Assembly (NCBI GenBank): GCA_946188155.1 | Contig: CAMHUC010000026.1 | Span: 1 to 45,143, forward strand | DNA length: 45,143 nucleotides | Reading direction: 5' to 3' | Source: an uncultured bacterium | GTDB lineage: Bacteria; Bacteroidota; Bacteroidia; Bacteroidales; Bacteroidaceae | Shown here: positions 25,547 to 33,721 of the stretch, one piece after another | How the letters are laid out: each line of letters begins with the position of its first letter | How positions within the stretch are numbered: position 1 is the first letter of the stretch | Translations under genes and position numbers: made by a program | Notes under the pieces: generated by a model | Databases searched by the model: none | What the model was told of the DNA's origin: nothing | The model's input: the letters and a program-made list of their open reading frames with translations, nothing else

Positions 25547-25559
25547 AATGAAATAATCA

Positions 25560-25595
25560 CAGGGGTAACTTGCAAACCCCCTTTAACAAAACAAG
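25560..25595 (+). promoter_or_regulatory. PreQ1-I riboswitch
   Basis: In the 51-base gap before the queuosine-precursor transporter. P1 is AGGGG (25561-25565) with CCCCT (25578-25582), leaving C25577 as the probable preQ1-pairing cytosine. The loop TAACTTGCAAA contains CTTG (25569-25572), which can pair with CAAG (25592-25595) as the H-type pseudoknot P2. The A-rich tail TTAACAAAACAAG is almost the same as that of the known translational preQ1-I aptamer of Thermoanaerobacter. P2 ends two bases before the ATG at 25598, so ligand binding should hide the start region and block translation. The gene context fits the ligand exactly. Confidence 0.9.
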
Positions 25596-25597
25596 AA

Positions 25598-26287
25598 ATG
25601 CAAAACGAAAGAAATCAGCGCGTGAGTGTGCTTTTTATGTTCTATGGCATACTCTTCTGTGTTTGCCTGATAACGGCAAACGTACTCGAGACAAAGCAAA
25701 TATCACTTGGTCCGGCCAATATGACGGCTGGGCTCATTGTGTTCCCAGTCAGTTACATCATCAATGATGTGGTGTGCGAGGTGTGGGGCTACGGGCGTAC
25801 CCGACTGCTCATCTGGTTGGGCTTTGCTATGAACTTCATCTTTGTGCTCTTCGGGGCTGTGGCCGACTGGATACCGGGGGCCCCTTATTGGCATGGAGAA
25901 GAGGGATTCCATCAGATATTCGGCCTTGCCCCCCGCATCGCGGGAGCCTCGTTCCTGGCCTTCGTCTGTGGCTCTTTTGTGAATGCCTATGTGATGAGCC
26001 GGATGAAACTGTCGTCGTCGGGTAGGAATTTCTCCAGCCGTGCTGTGCTTAGCACGGTTTTCGGCGAACTGACGGACTCGCTCGTTTTCTTCCCCCTGGC
26101 CTTGGGCGGTGTGATACCTTGGGAGGAGATGCCTTCGCTTGTCATCACGCAGGTAACACTCAAGACTCTTTATGAGATTGTCGTACTGCCCATTACCATT
26201 CGAGTGGTTAAGTTCACCAAGGAGCACGACCATGAAGACGTGTTCGATCGCGATATCACCTATAATATATTTAGACTAAAGATTTGA
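25598..26287 (+). CDS. Queuosine precursor transporter (YhhQ/QPTR family)
   Basis: 229 residues with about six membrane segments. Family marks: [21 protein letters not shown], the central polar-in-membrane stretch [39 protein letters not shown], and [17 protein letters not shown]. It is the ECF-unrelated YhhQ type that imports preQ0 and/or preQ1. It is preceded by a preQ1-I riboswitch and followed by queF after one base, so the pair likely acts in queuosine supply. No other queuosine gene (queC, queD, queE, tgt) is in the window. Confidence 0.93.
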   Translation: MQNERNQRVSVLFMFYGILFCVCLITANVLETKQISLGPANMTAGLIVFPVSYIINDVVCEVWGYGRTRLLIWLGFAMNFIFVLFGAVADWIPGAPYWHGEEGFHQIFGLAPRIAGASFLAFVCGSFVNAYVMSRMKLSSSGRNFSSRAVLSTVFGELTDSLVFFPLALGGVIPWEEMPSLVITQVTLKTLYEIVVLPITIRVVKFTKEHDHEDVFDRDITYNIFRLKI

Positions 26288-26288
26288 G

Positions 26289-26759
26289 ATGAAACAGACG
26301 GAAAGAGCAACTGAGGGCCTGCTGGCTCTCGGTAAAAAGACGGAATACGCTAACGACTATGCCCCGGAGGTGTTGGAGACCTTCGCCAACAAACATCCTG
26401 ACAACGATTATTGGGTGCAGTTCAACTGCCCCGAGTTCACTTCCCTCTGTCCGATTACTGGGCAGCCCGACTTTGCGGAGATCAAGATTCTGTACATCCC
26501 CGGCGAGCGTATGGTGGAGTCGAAGAGCCTGAAGCTCTACCTCTTCTCCTTCCGCAATCACGGTGACTTCCACGAGGACTGTGTCAACGTGATTATGAAG
26601 GACCTCGTCCGCCTGATGGACCCCAAGTATATCGAGGTGGTAGGCATCTTCACCCCGCGTGGCGGCATCAGCATCTACCCGTATGCCAACTACGGCCGTC
26701 GTGGCACCAAGTATGCCGAACTGGCAGAGCGCCGTTTGCTCGACTATCAGATGCGATAG
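26289..26759 (+). CDS. queF: NADPH-dependent 7-cyano-7-deazaguanine (preQ0) reductase
   Basis: 156 residues, the short unimodular QueF. Active-site residues are present: Cys54 and Asp61 in [15 protein letters not shown] and the His95-Glu96 pair in [23 protein letters not shown] is the cofactor/substrate motif. It reduces the nitrile of preQ0 to the amine preQ1, the ligand of the riboswitch upstream. The ATG is one base after the transporter stop. The gene converges on the lipoprotein gene 18 bases further on. Confidence 0.97.
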   Translation: MKQTERATEGLLALGKKTEYANDYAPEVLETFANKHPDNDYWVQFNCPEFTSLCPITGQPDFAEIKILYIPGERMVESKSLKLYLFSFRNHGDFHEDCVNVIMKDLVRLMDPKYIEVVGIFTPRGGISIYPYANYGRRGTKYAELAERRLLDYQMR

Positions 26760-26777
26760 CCGGGCTGTTGCCTGACC

Positions 26778-27518
26778 TTATTTCCTGTTGCGATAGAATC
26801 CCTGCTCGCTGTCCTTGAAGCGTAGCACCAGTGAGTCGCGCCGTAGCAGCGTGATGTCGGCTGTGTCGGTACCCACAACGGTCGCCTGTCCTGTGGTGTC
26901 GCGACGGGTCTCGCTCAACAGGATGTGTCCGTTCATAATGTGCCACTGGCGGTAGCGCTTCAGCTGAGGATACTCCACAGGCCCCTTCTTGGCTTCGGCC
27001 TCAGGGATGGCGCCCACAGGACGTACCACGTTGTCGCGACGGATGTCGTAGCCATACTCCTTGGGCTGCAGCCAGCGCCTGACGAACGAGTCGGGCAGAT
27101 GGACGGGCTGTGGTGCGACAGCGGCAGTGTCGCCTATCCTTCGGCGCAAACGAGGCTCCACCTGATAGCGCCATTCGCCCTCCAGCCGGTCGATGTTGAT
27201 AACCAGATCGGCAACTGTGGAATCCTCGCCGTTGCGCACCACGGCCATCTGGTCGCCTATGGTGGGGCGGCCGAATACCTTGCGGGCCATCTGGGCGTTG
27301 AAGATGTTGAATGTGTCGGGGTCGCTGCCGTCGAGCGGCATCAGGATGATGAGCGAGTCGGTGCATCCCTCACATGCCAGGCCGTAGAAGGTGGAGTCGC
27401 CCGACAGGCGCAGCTCCTCGTCGTTTACCGTCTGACTGTTGTCAGTACTATGCTCATTACTGCCACACGCTGAGATGAATAGTGTGAGCGTCAGAAGGGG
27501 TGTTATTGTTCGATTCAT
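26778..27518 (-). CDS. Lipoprotein of unknown function
   Basis: 246 residues from the ATG at 27518, chosen because MNRTITPLLTLTLFISACGS is a compact lipoprotein signal with lipidated Cys18; ATGs 5 and 22 codons upstream add polar residues. After a Ser/Asn-rich linker come two similar-sized beta-rich halves: SGDSTFYGLACEGCTDSLII...RPTIGDQMAVVRNG and later GHILLSETRRDTTG...ITLLRRDSLVLRF. A lipocalin-like fold is possible but not shown. Likely outer- or periplasmic-leaflet attached. It has its own promoter box at 27542-27549. I do not recognise the family beyond a Bacteroidales hypothetical lipoprotein. Confidence 0.7.
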   Translation of the reverse strand: MNRTITPLLTLTLFISACGSNEHSTDNSQTVNDEELRLSGDSTFYGLACEGCTDSLIILMPLDGSDPDTFNIFNAQMARKVFGRPTIGDQMAVVRNGEDSTVADLVINIDRLEGEWRYQVEPRLRRRIGDTAAVAPQPVHLPDSFVRRWLQPKEYGYDIRRDNVVRPVGAIPEAEAKKGPVEYPQLKRYRQWHIMNGHILLSETRRDTTGQATVVGTDTADITLLRRDSLVLRFKDSEQGFYRNRK

Positions 27519-27541
27519 GTCGTTTTGTATCATTTGTGCGG

Positions 27542-27549
27542 CAAAGATA
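27542..27549 (-). promoter_or_regulatory. TAnnTTTG box for the lipoprotein gene
   Basis: TATCTTTG on the minus strand, 23 bases before the ATG at 27518. No upstream element was assigned. Confidence 0.5.
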
Positions 27550-27603
27550 GTCAAAATATCAAAAAAAAACGACCTAAGGTGCATATTTTTGAAATATTTT
27601 ATC

Positions 27604-27611
27604 TATTTTTG
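27604..27611 (+). promoter_or_regulatory. TAnnTTTG box for the carboxyltransferase gene
   Basis: TATTTTTG at 27604-27611, about 45 bases before the ATG at 27656; divergent from the lipoprotein promoter. Confidence 0.5.
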
Positions 27612-27655
27612 CGGTCTAGAAACATATCTATAAATAGGAATAATCAGAATTTAGC

Positions 27656-29434
27656 ATGAAAAAGAAAATCCAGTTCAGTCTCGTCTATCGGGACATGTGG
27701 CAGTCTTCGGGTAAGTTTCAGCCGCGCAAGGATCAGCTGGAGCGCATCGCCCCTGTGATAATTGACATGGGGTGCTTCAGCCGTGTGGAGACCAATGGTG
27801 GAGCCTTTGAGCAGGTGAACCTGATGGCTGGTGAGAACCCTAATGCCGCAGTGCGTGCTTTCTGCAAGCCATTCAACGAGGCGGGTATCAAGACCCACAT
27901 GCTCGACCGCGGACTGAATGCCCTGCGTATGTATCCCGTGCCCGACGATGTTCGAGCCTTGATGTATAAGGTGAAGCACGCTCAGGGTGTCGACATCCCG
28001 CGCATCTTCTGCGGCCTGAACGACACGCGCAATATCATCCCCAGCATCCGCTGGGCCAAGGAGGCAGGCATGACGCCGCAGGCTACACTCTGTATCACCA
28101 CCTCTCCCGTTCATACGGTGGAGTACTATAGCCGCATTGCCGACGAGGTGATTGCTGCCGGAGCCGAGGAAATCTGTTTGAAGGATATGGCCGGCATCGG
28201 ACAGCCCGCCATGCTCGGTGCCCTGACGAAGGCCATCAAGACGGCTCATCCCGACATCATCATTCAGTATCACGGCCACTCTGGCCCGGGCCTGTCGATG
28301 GCCTCCATCCTCGAGGTGTGTAACAACGGTGCCGACATCATCGATACCGCCATCGAACCCCTCTCCTGGGGTAAGGTACACCCAGATATCATCTCCGTGC
28401 GCTCGATGCTGAAGAACGAAGGCTTCGAGGTGGCCGACCTCAACATGAATGCCTATATGCAGGCCCGTACCCTCACCCAGGAGTTCATTGACGAGTGGCT
28501 GGGCTACTTCATCAACCCCGCCAACAAGCACATGTCGAGCCTGCTGCTCGGCTGCGGACTGCCTGGCGGCATGATGGGCTCGATGATGGCCGACCTGGGC
28601 GGCATCCAGACGATGATCAACAAGCTGCGTGTCCAGAAGGGCGAGCCGGAGCTGACGATGGACGACATGCTCGTGAAGCTGTTCAACGAGGTGGAGTACG
28701 TATGGCCGCGCGTGGGCTACCCCCCACTGGTGACACCCTTCTCGCAGTACACCAAGAACATCGCCCTGATGAACCTGCTCACTATCGAGCAGGGTAAGGG
28801 CCGTTTCGTGATGATGGACGATGCCATGTGGGGCATGATCCTTGGCAAGTCGGGAAAGATTCCCGGCGCCATCGACCCCGAGCTGGTGGAGCTGGCGAAG
28901 AAGCAGAAGCGCGAGTTCACCGACGTGGATCCCCACACCCTGCTGCCCAATGCCCTCGACGACTTCAAGAAGGAGATGGATGACAACGGCTGGGACTACG
29001 GACAGGACGACGAGGAACTCTTCGAGCTGGCCATGCACCCCGAGCAGTATCGTGCCTTCAAGAGCGGACAGGCCAAGAAGCAGTTCCTGGCCGACCTGCA
29101 GAAGGCGAAGGATGCCCGTCTGGGCGGCGGCAAAAAGATCTCGCAGGAAGAGATCGACCAGCTGAAGCATGCCAAGGCCGACGCCGTGAAGGCACCGCTG
29201 GCCGGACAGCTGCTCTGGGGTTTCGGCGGCGAGGGCGTATTGGCCCCCTGTGTCGAACCGTTCATCGGGCAGAAGTATAAGGAGGGCGACACCTTCTGCT
29301 ACCTGCAAACCAAGTGGGGCGAGATTGTCGAGATTCCTGCTGCCCTGGGTGGCAAACTGGTGGACATCAGCGTCAAGCCCGGACAGAACATCCGTCAGAA
29401 CGACATTATCGCCTGGATAGAGCGCGAAGCCTGA
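27656..29434 (+). CDS. Biotin-dependent carboxyltransferase (oxaloacetate decarboxylase alpha / pyruvate carboxylase B-like)
   Basis: 592 residues. The N-terminal HMGL-like barrel has the start VYRDMWQSSGKF (metal Asp), IDMGCFSRVETNGGAFEQVN, the carboxylated lysine in EEICLKDMAGIGQP (K176) and the metal pair His206/His208 in QYHGHSGPG. The PYC_OADA middle domain includes CGLPGGMMGSMM and VWPRVGYPPLVTPFSQYTKN. The C-terminal about 80 residues have the shape of a biotinyl domain (KAPLAGQLLWGF...VDISVKPGQNIRQNDIIAWIE), but the usual EAMKM reads LQTKW, with Lys near 553 in the expected place. Carboxyl transfer from or to oxaloacetate or pyruvate is likely; whether this copy is biotinylated is open. 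The HD gene starts within its stop (TGATG). Confidence 0.88.
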   Translation: MKKKIQFSLVYRDMWQSSGKFQPRKDQLERIAPVIIDMGCFSRVETNGGAFEQVNLMAGENPNAAVRAFCKPFNEAGIKTHMLDRGLNALRMYPVPDDVRALMYKVKHAQGVDIPRIFCGLNDTRNIIPSIRWAKEAGMTPQATLCITTSPVHTVEYYSRIADEVIAAGAEEICLKDMAGIGQPAMLGALTKAIKTAHPDIIIQYHGHSGPGLSMASILEVCNNGADIIDTAIEPLSWGKVHPDIISVRSMLKNEGFEVADLNMNAYMQARTLTQEFIDEWLGYFINPANKHMSSLLLGCGLPGGMMGSMMADLGGIQTMINKLRVQKGEPELTMDDMLVKLFNEVEYVWPRVGYPPLVTPFSQYTKNIALMNLLTIEQGKGRFVMMDDAMWGMILGKSGKIPGAIDPELVELAKKQKREFTDVDPHTLLPNALDDFKKEMDDNGWDYGQDDEELFELAMHPEQYRAFKSGQAKKQFLADLQKAKDARLGGGKKISQEEIDQLKHAKADAVKAPLAGQLLWGFGGEGVLAPCVEPFIGQKYKEGDTFCYLQTKWGEIVEIPAALGGKLVDISVKPGQNIRQNDIIAWIEREA

Positions 29435-29970
29435 TGGATTACCAAGCTATCATCGACAAGTATTATCCAGAGGATAATGCCCTGAAACGGCTGCTGCTGA
29501 CCCATAGCCGTCAGGTGGCTGACCGTTGCCTGAAGATTGCCAGGACGCACCCCGAGCTACGGCTCGACAGCGAGTTCCTCGAGGAGGCGGCCATGCTTCA
29601 CGACATCGGCATCATGCGCTGCGACGCTCCCGGTATACAGTGCTTCGGCGCCGAGCCTTATATCCGGCATGGCATCATCGGAGCCGAGATGCTGCGGCAG
29701 GAGGGGTGGAAGCGGCATGCGCTGGTCTGTGAGAGGCACACCGGCACGGGCCTGACCAAGTGGGACATCGAGCAGCAGCAGCTGCCTCTTCCGCATCAGG
29801 ACTATATTCCTGAGACACTCGAGGAGCAGGTGGTATGCTACGCCGACAAGTTCTACTCCAAGACCCATCCCGGCAGCGAGCGCACCGTGGTTGAAGCCAT
29901 GCGAAGTCTGGAGAAATTCGGCTGGGATGGCGTGCGCCGCTTCCAGAAGTGGGTCGACCTCTTTGAGTGA
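29434..29970 (+). CDS. HD-domain (HDIG) phosphohydrolase
   Basis: 178 residues, ATG 29434 overlapping the previous stop (TGATG). The HD metal site is complete: His24 (LLTHSRQVAD), His56-Asp57 (AAMLHDIGIMR), His in VCERHTGTG and Asp in YADKFYS. The short size matches the HDIG-related family of uncharacterised Bacteroidetes phosphohydrolases (COG1418 type). The substrate, perhaps a nucleotide, is unknown. The TGA stop is part of the first unit of a seven-copy 7-base repeat. Confidence 0.87.
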   Translation: MDYQAIIDKYYPEDNALKRLLLTHSRQVADRCLKIARTHPELRLDSEFLEEAAMLHDIGIMRCDAPGIQCFGAEPYIRHGIIGAEMLRQEGWKRHALVCERHTGTGLTKWDIEQQQLPLPHQDYIPETLEEQVVCYADKFYSKTHPGSERTVVEAMRSLEKFGWDGVRRFQKWVDLFE

Positions 29971-30078
29971 ATAGTGAAAAGTGAATAGTGAAAAGTGAAT
30001 AGAGAATAGTGAAAAATTTGCTACTGCATATCAAAAATAGCTAAAAGCAGCGGGGCGGCAGCAAATTTTTCACTATTC
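29967..30078 (+). repeat. Seven-unit 7-base repeat ending in a 19-bp inverted repeat
   Basis: GTGAATA and GTGAAAA alternate for seven units from 29967 to 30015, the first including the HD stop codon. The last part, GAATAGTGAAAAATTTGCT (30004-30022), returns as its exact inverse at 30060-30078. The hairpin probably ends the upstream transcript before the lptD promoter. Confidence 0.8.
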
Positions 30079-30104
30079 ACTTTTACTTTTTCCCTTTTTT
30101 TGCT

Positions 30105-30112
30105 TACCTTTG
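30105..30112 (+). promoter_or_regulatory. TAnnTTTG box for lptD
   Basis: TACCTTTG at 30105-30112, only five bases before the GTG start at 30118. The transcript would begin at or next to the start codon. Confidence 0.55.
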
Positions 30113-30117
30113 CAGCC

Positions 30118-33100
30118 GTGAAACAGAAATCGGTCATTATATCGATCGTCTGCGCCTTTATGCTGATGATGGCCTGTACCCCCTCTTCACTCCGCAGGGA
30201 GAAAGTGGTAGAGGAGGTGCTCAGCGAGCATGTCGTGGCTGCTCCTCAGCTCCCGATACCCTCCTTGCCCCGTGATTCCGTCACGCTGCCTGCGCTCATC
30301 GACAGCATTGCAAGTCGGCAAGAGGCCCACTCTTTGGTGGACTCGATGGCCCAGGTGGCCGACACGCTCCTCCAGCAGGCATCAGCCGGGAAGGCACTCG
30401 ACTCTCTCAAGGCCGACTTCGACTCCATCGTGCCGCCAGGCGCCGAAGCGGCCATCAAGGTGAAGCGCGACACCTCCACGATGGACTCCCTGGAGCTGGC
30501 CATCTATAAATATAATAAGGTGGTCGACGACTCCCTGGCCCGCGACAGCATCAATAAGAGCAAGAAGAATGGCATCGACTCCCCCGTGGAGTACTCTGCC
30601 GACGACTCGCTGACCTACGATGCCGCCCGCTCCCGTGCCTTCCTCTATGGCAACTCGAAGGTGAAATACCAGAATATGGACCTGGCCAGTGAGAATATCT
30701 CGATGGATCTCGACAGCAACGTGGTACACGCCACCGGTAAGCTCGACTCCCTGAAGAATGCTCTCGCTGGAACGCCAGTGTTCAAGATGGGAAGCGACAC
30801 CTACGAGAGCGACACGATGGCCTTCAACTTCAAGACCAAGAAGGGCCTCATCACCGGTGTCTACACCCAGCAGGAGGACGGCTTCCTGACCAGTGAACTC
30901 TCCAAGCGAGGGGCCGACGGCGAGATGTTCCTACAGCACGGGCGATACACCACCTGTGACGACCCCCATCCCGACTTCTACATCGCCATGTCGCGCGCCA
31001 AGGTGCGCCCGGGCAAGGACGTGGTGTTCGGACCAGCCTACCTCGTGGTGGCCGACGTGCCCCTGCCGCTGGCCATTCCCTACGGATTCTTCCCCTTCTC
31101 GAAGAGCTATGCCAGCGGATTCATCATGCCCACCTACGGCGACGAGACCAGCCGGGGCTTCTATCTGCGCGACGGAGGCTACTACTTCGCCATCAACGAC
31201 AAGATGGACCTGAAGCTGCTCGGCGAAATCTACACCAAAGGCTCGTGGGGCGTCTCGGCAGCCTCCAACTACAGGAAGCGCTATAAGTACAGCGGCTCCT
31301 TCTTCGCCAGCTTCCTCAACACCATCGATGGTGAAAAGAACCTGCCCGACTATAAAAAGACAACCAGCATCAAGGTGCAGTGGAGCCATCGGCAGGATGC
31401 CAAGGCCAATCCCTTCAGCACCTTTACGGCCAGCGTCAACTTTGCCTCCACCAGCTACGAGACGAGCAATCTCAGTTCGATGTACAACCCTCAGGCCATG
31501 ACGCAGTCGAAGCGTACCTCCTCGGTGTCCTACAGCACTGGCTTCTCCAGTATCGGCATGACGATTAACTCGACAATGAATATCGGGCAGAATATGCGCG
31601 ACTCAACCATCGAACTGTCGTTCCCCAACTTTGATATCAGCGTAGCACAGTTCTACCCCTTCCGGCGCAAGATGCAGGCAGGCGACGAACGCTGGTATGA
31701 AAAGATAAACCTGAGCTACCGAGGCAGCTTCACCAACCGCATTATGGCCAAGGAAAGCCAGATACTGCACTCCAACTTCAAGCGCGACTGGACTAACGGC
31801 ATGACCCACACCATACCCATCAAGGCCAACTTCACGCTCTTCAACTATCTGACCCTCACGCCATCATTCACGATTAATGACAAGACCTCGTTCCTCAAGC
31901 AGAGCAAGTCGTGGGACACCGCCCGGCAGAAGGAAGTCACCGACACCATCACGGGCTTCTACAACATCTACGACTGGAACATCAATACCAGCTTTAGCAC
32001 CAAGCTCTACGGTATGTGGACGCCCAACCGCAAGATCTTCGGCGACAAGGTGCAGGTCATCCGCCACGTGTTCACCCCGTCTGTCACCTTCAGCTATCAC
32101 CCTGACTTCAGCGCAGGCCGATACGGCTACTACACCACCTATCAGAAGACCGATGCCGATGGCAATGTGTCGGAAGTGGAGTACTCGCCCTACAATATCG
32201 GGCAGACATCGGCACCCTCGCCGGGCATGCAGGGCTCGGTGTCAGTCACCCTGGGCAACAATGTGGAGATGAAGATACGCGACCGCAACGACTCCATCAA
32301 GAAGATCAGCCTCATCGACGACCTCTCGCTGTCCTTGAGCTACAACATGGCTGCCAAGGTGCGCCCCCTGAGCGACCTGAGCGCCAATATCCGACTGAAG
32401 CTCTCCAAGAGCTACACGTTCAACCTGAATGCCGTCTTTGCCTCCTACGTCTACGAGGCCGACTCCGTGGGCGCCACGCCGCGGCTCTCCGAGCACACCA
32501 CCTACTGGCAGCAGGGCAAGCTCGGACGATTCCAGGGCCTTAACCAAACCATCGACTATACGCTCGACAATGCCAAGGTGCTCAACTTCTTCAAGTGGCT
32601 ACGGGGCGAAAGGGTGGAAAAGAAGAAAGACCGTAAGCGCCCCGAAGAGGAGTACGACACGGGTGTGGAGACCAATATCGACCCCGGCATGGAGGCTGCC
32701 AAGCACGGAGCCGAGCGGAATGAGTCGGAGAAGGCAGAGACTGATGAGGACGGCTACATGGCCTTCAAGATGCCCTGGTCTGTCCGTCTGGCCTACGGTA
32801 TCAACATGCATGAGAGTAGTGACGTGAGCCGTTTCAACTATAACAGGATGCGCTTCCCCTACGAGTTCTCGCAGACCCTGAACATCACCGGCAACCTGCG
32901 TATCAGCGACGGGTGGAACATCACCTTCGCCAGCGGCTACGACTTCGACAACCGCAAGATCTCGATGACCACAGCCTCACTCTCGCGCGACCTGCACTGC
33001 TTCAATATGTCGTGCTCCGTGGTGCTCGCGCCCTATACCAGCTACAACTTCTCCTTCCGCTGCAACGCCGCCACGCTTACCGATGCCCTGAAGTACGACA

Positions 33101-33138
33101 AGCGCAGCAGCTACTCCAATGCCGTGCAGTGGTATTAA
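30118..33138 (+). CDS. lptD: LPS-assembly protein LptD, Bacteroidetes type
   Basis: 1006 residues. Start GTG 30118 gives the export signal MKQKSVIISIVCAFMLMMAC; the next ATG (30160) would cut into it. An OstA/LptA-like jelly-roll region lies around 150-265 (YDAARSRAFLYGNSKVKYQN, VVHATGKLDS). It is followed by the LptD_2 core with MFLQHGRYTTCDDPHPDFYI and VVADVPLPLAIPYGFFPF, then a long outer-membrane beta-barrel of alternating aromatic strands ending in AVQWY. It inserts lipopolysaccharide into the outer leaflet. A charged insert near 835-885 (RKRPEEEYDTGVE) is probably a surface or periplasmic loop. The signal ends LMMAC, a weak lipobox, which would be unusual for LptD. It has its own promoter. 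Confidence 0.9.
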   Translation: MKQKSVIISIVCAFMLMMACTPSSLRREKVVEEVLSEHVVAAPQLPIPSLPRDSVTLPALIDSIASRQEAHSLVDSMAQVADTLLQQASAGKALDSLKADFDSIVPPGAEAAIKVKRDTSTMDSLELAIYKYNKVVDDSLARDSINKSKKNGIDSPVEYSADDSLTYDAARSRAFLYGNSKVKYQNMDLASENISMDLDSNVVHATGKLDSLKNALAGTPVFKMGSDTYESDTMAFNFKTKKGLITGVYTQQEDGFLTSELSKRGADGEMFLQHGRYTTCDDPHPDFYIAMSRAKVRPGKDVVFGPAYLVVADVPLPLAIPYGFFPFSKSYASGFIMPTYGDETSRGFYLRDGGYYFAINDKMDLKLLGEIYTKGSWGVSAASNYRKRYKYSGSFFASFLNTIDGEKNLPDYKKTTSIKVQWSHRQDAKANPFSTFTASVNFASTSYETSNLSSMYNPQAMTQSKRTSSVSYSTGFSSIGMTINSTMNIGQNMRDSTIELSFPNFDISVAQFYPFRRKMQAGDERWYEKINLSYRGSFTNRIMAKESQILHSNFKRDWTNGMTHTIPIKANFTLFNYLTLTPSFTINDKTSFLKQSKSWDTARQKEVTDTITGFYNIYDWNINTSFSTKLYGMWTPNRKIFGDKVQVIRHVFTPSVTFSYHPDFSAGRYGYYTTYQKTDADGNVSEVEYSPYNIGQTSAPSPGMQGSVSVTLGNNVEMKIRDRNDSIKKISLIDDLSLSLSYNMAAKVRPLSDLSANIRLKLSKSYTFNLNAVFASYVYEADSVGATPRLSEHTTYWQQGKLGRFQGLNQTIDYTLDNAKVLNFFKWLRGERVEKKKDRKRPEEEYDTGVETNIDPGMEAAKHGAERNESEKAETDEDGYMAFKMPWSVRLAYGINMHESSDVSRFNYNRMRFPYEFSQTLNITGNLRISDGWNITFASGYDFDNRKISMTTASLSRDLHCFNMSCSVVLAPYTSYNFSFRCNAATLTDALKYDKRSSYSNAVQWY

Positions 33139-33148
33139 TCCTCACCAC

Positions 33149-33619
33149 TCAACTCTCCCTCGTGATGCGCTCGATTCGCAGGCGCAGCAGCCCCGCAGGC
33201 ACCCGCACCTCCACCTCGTCGCCGACATGCTTGTTGAGCAGCGCCTGGGCGATGGGCGACTTAATGGAGATCTTCCCCTGGCGCAGGTCGGCCTCGTGAG
33301 GACTGGCTATGGTGTAGGCCATGCGTGCCTTGCTGGCCAGATTGGTCATCTCCACGCGGCAGAGCAGACCCACCGCGTCGGTGCCCAGGTGCGAGGTGTC
33401 GATGACCCGCGCATTCTCCAGCACTCGCTGCTTGAAGCGGATGCGGCCCAGCAGGCGCGACTGCTCGCGCTTGGCAGCATGATACTCGAAGTTCTCGCTC
33501 AGGTCACCCTTGTCGCGCGCCTCGGCGATGGCATCCCTCACGCGCGGCAGTTCCACACTCTCCAGCTCATGGAGTTCGGCCACGAGCTTGTCGTAGCCTT
33601 CCTTTGACATATATTCCAT
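33149..33619 (-). CDS. greA: Transcription elongation factor GreA
   Basis: 156 residues from the ATG at 33619 (MEYMSKEGYDKLVAELHELE). The N-terminal coiled coil has the acidic tip DAIAEARDKGDLSENFEYHAAK, and the C-terminal domain runs through VEMTNLASKARMAYTIAS and SIKSPIAQALLNKHVGDEVEV. GreA stimulates RNA cleavage in backtracked RNA polymerase. The frame is open upstream of the ATG but crosses the promoter box (33633-33640), leaving a leader of only about 8 bases with no Shine-Dalgarno site. It converges on lptD, with 10 bases between the stops. Confidence 0.96.
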   Translation of the reverse strand: MEYMSKEGYDKLVAELHELESVELPRVRDAIAEARDKGDLSENFEYHAAKREQSRLLGRIRFKQRVLENARVIDTSHLGTDAVGLLCRVEMTNLASKARMAYTIASPHEADLRQGKISIKSPIAQALLNKHVGDEVEVRVPAGLLRLRIERITRES

Positions 33620-33632
33620 GCTTTTTTGTGTG

Positions 33633-33640
33633 CAAAGGTA
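33633..33640 (-). promoter_or_regulatory. TAnnTTTG box for greA
   Basis: TACCTTTG on the minus strand, 13 bases before the greA ATG, so the 5' leader is very short. Confidence 0.55.
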
Positions 33641-33704
33641 AGCAATATTCTTAAGATTTCCATAAAAAAAACGGCGATTTCTTCGCGTTATAAAAAATAA
33701 TGTG

Positions 33705-33712
33705 TAATTTTG
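33705..33712 (+). promoter_or_regulatory. TAnnTTTG box for pepT
   Basis: TAATTTTG at 33705-33712, nine bases before the pepT ATG; the leader would be only a few bases. Confidence 0.5.
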
Positions 33713-33721
33713 CATCAGATT

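Noticed and set aside
27644..29308. 554-codon minus-strand frame opposite the carboxyltransferase
   Set aside because: Shadow frame; the plus strand has the KDMAG and HxH active-site motifs and a promoter.
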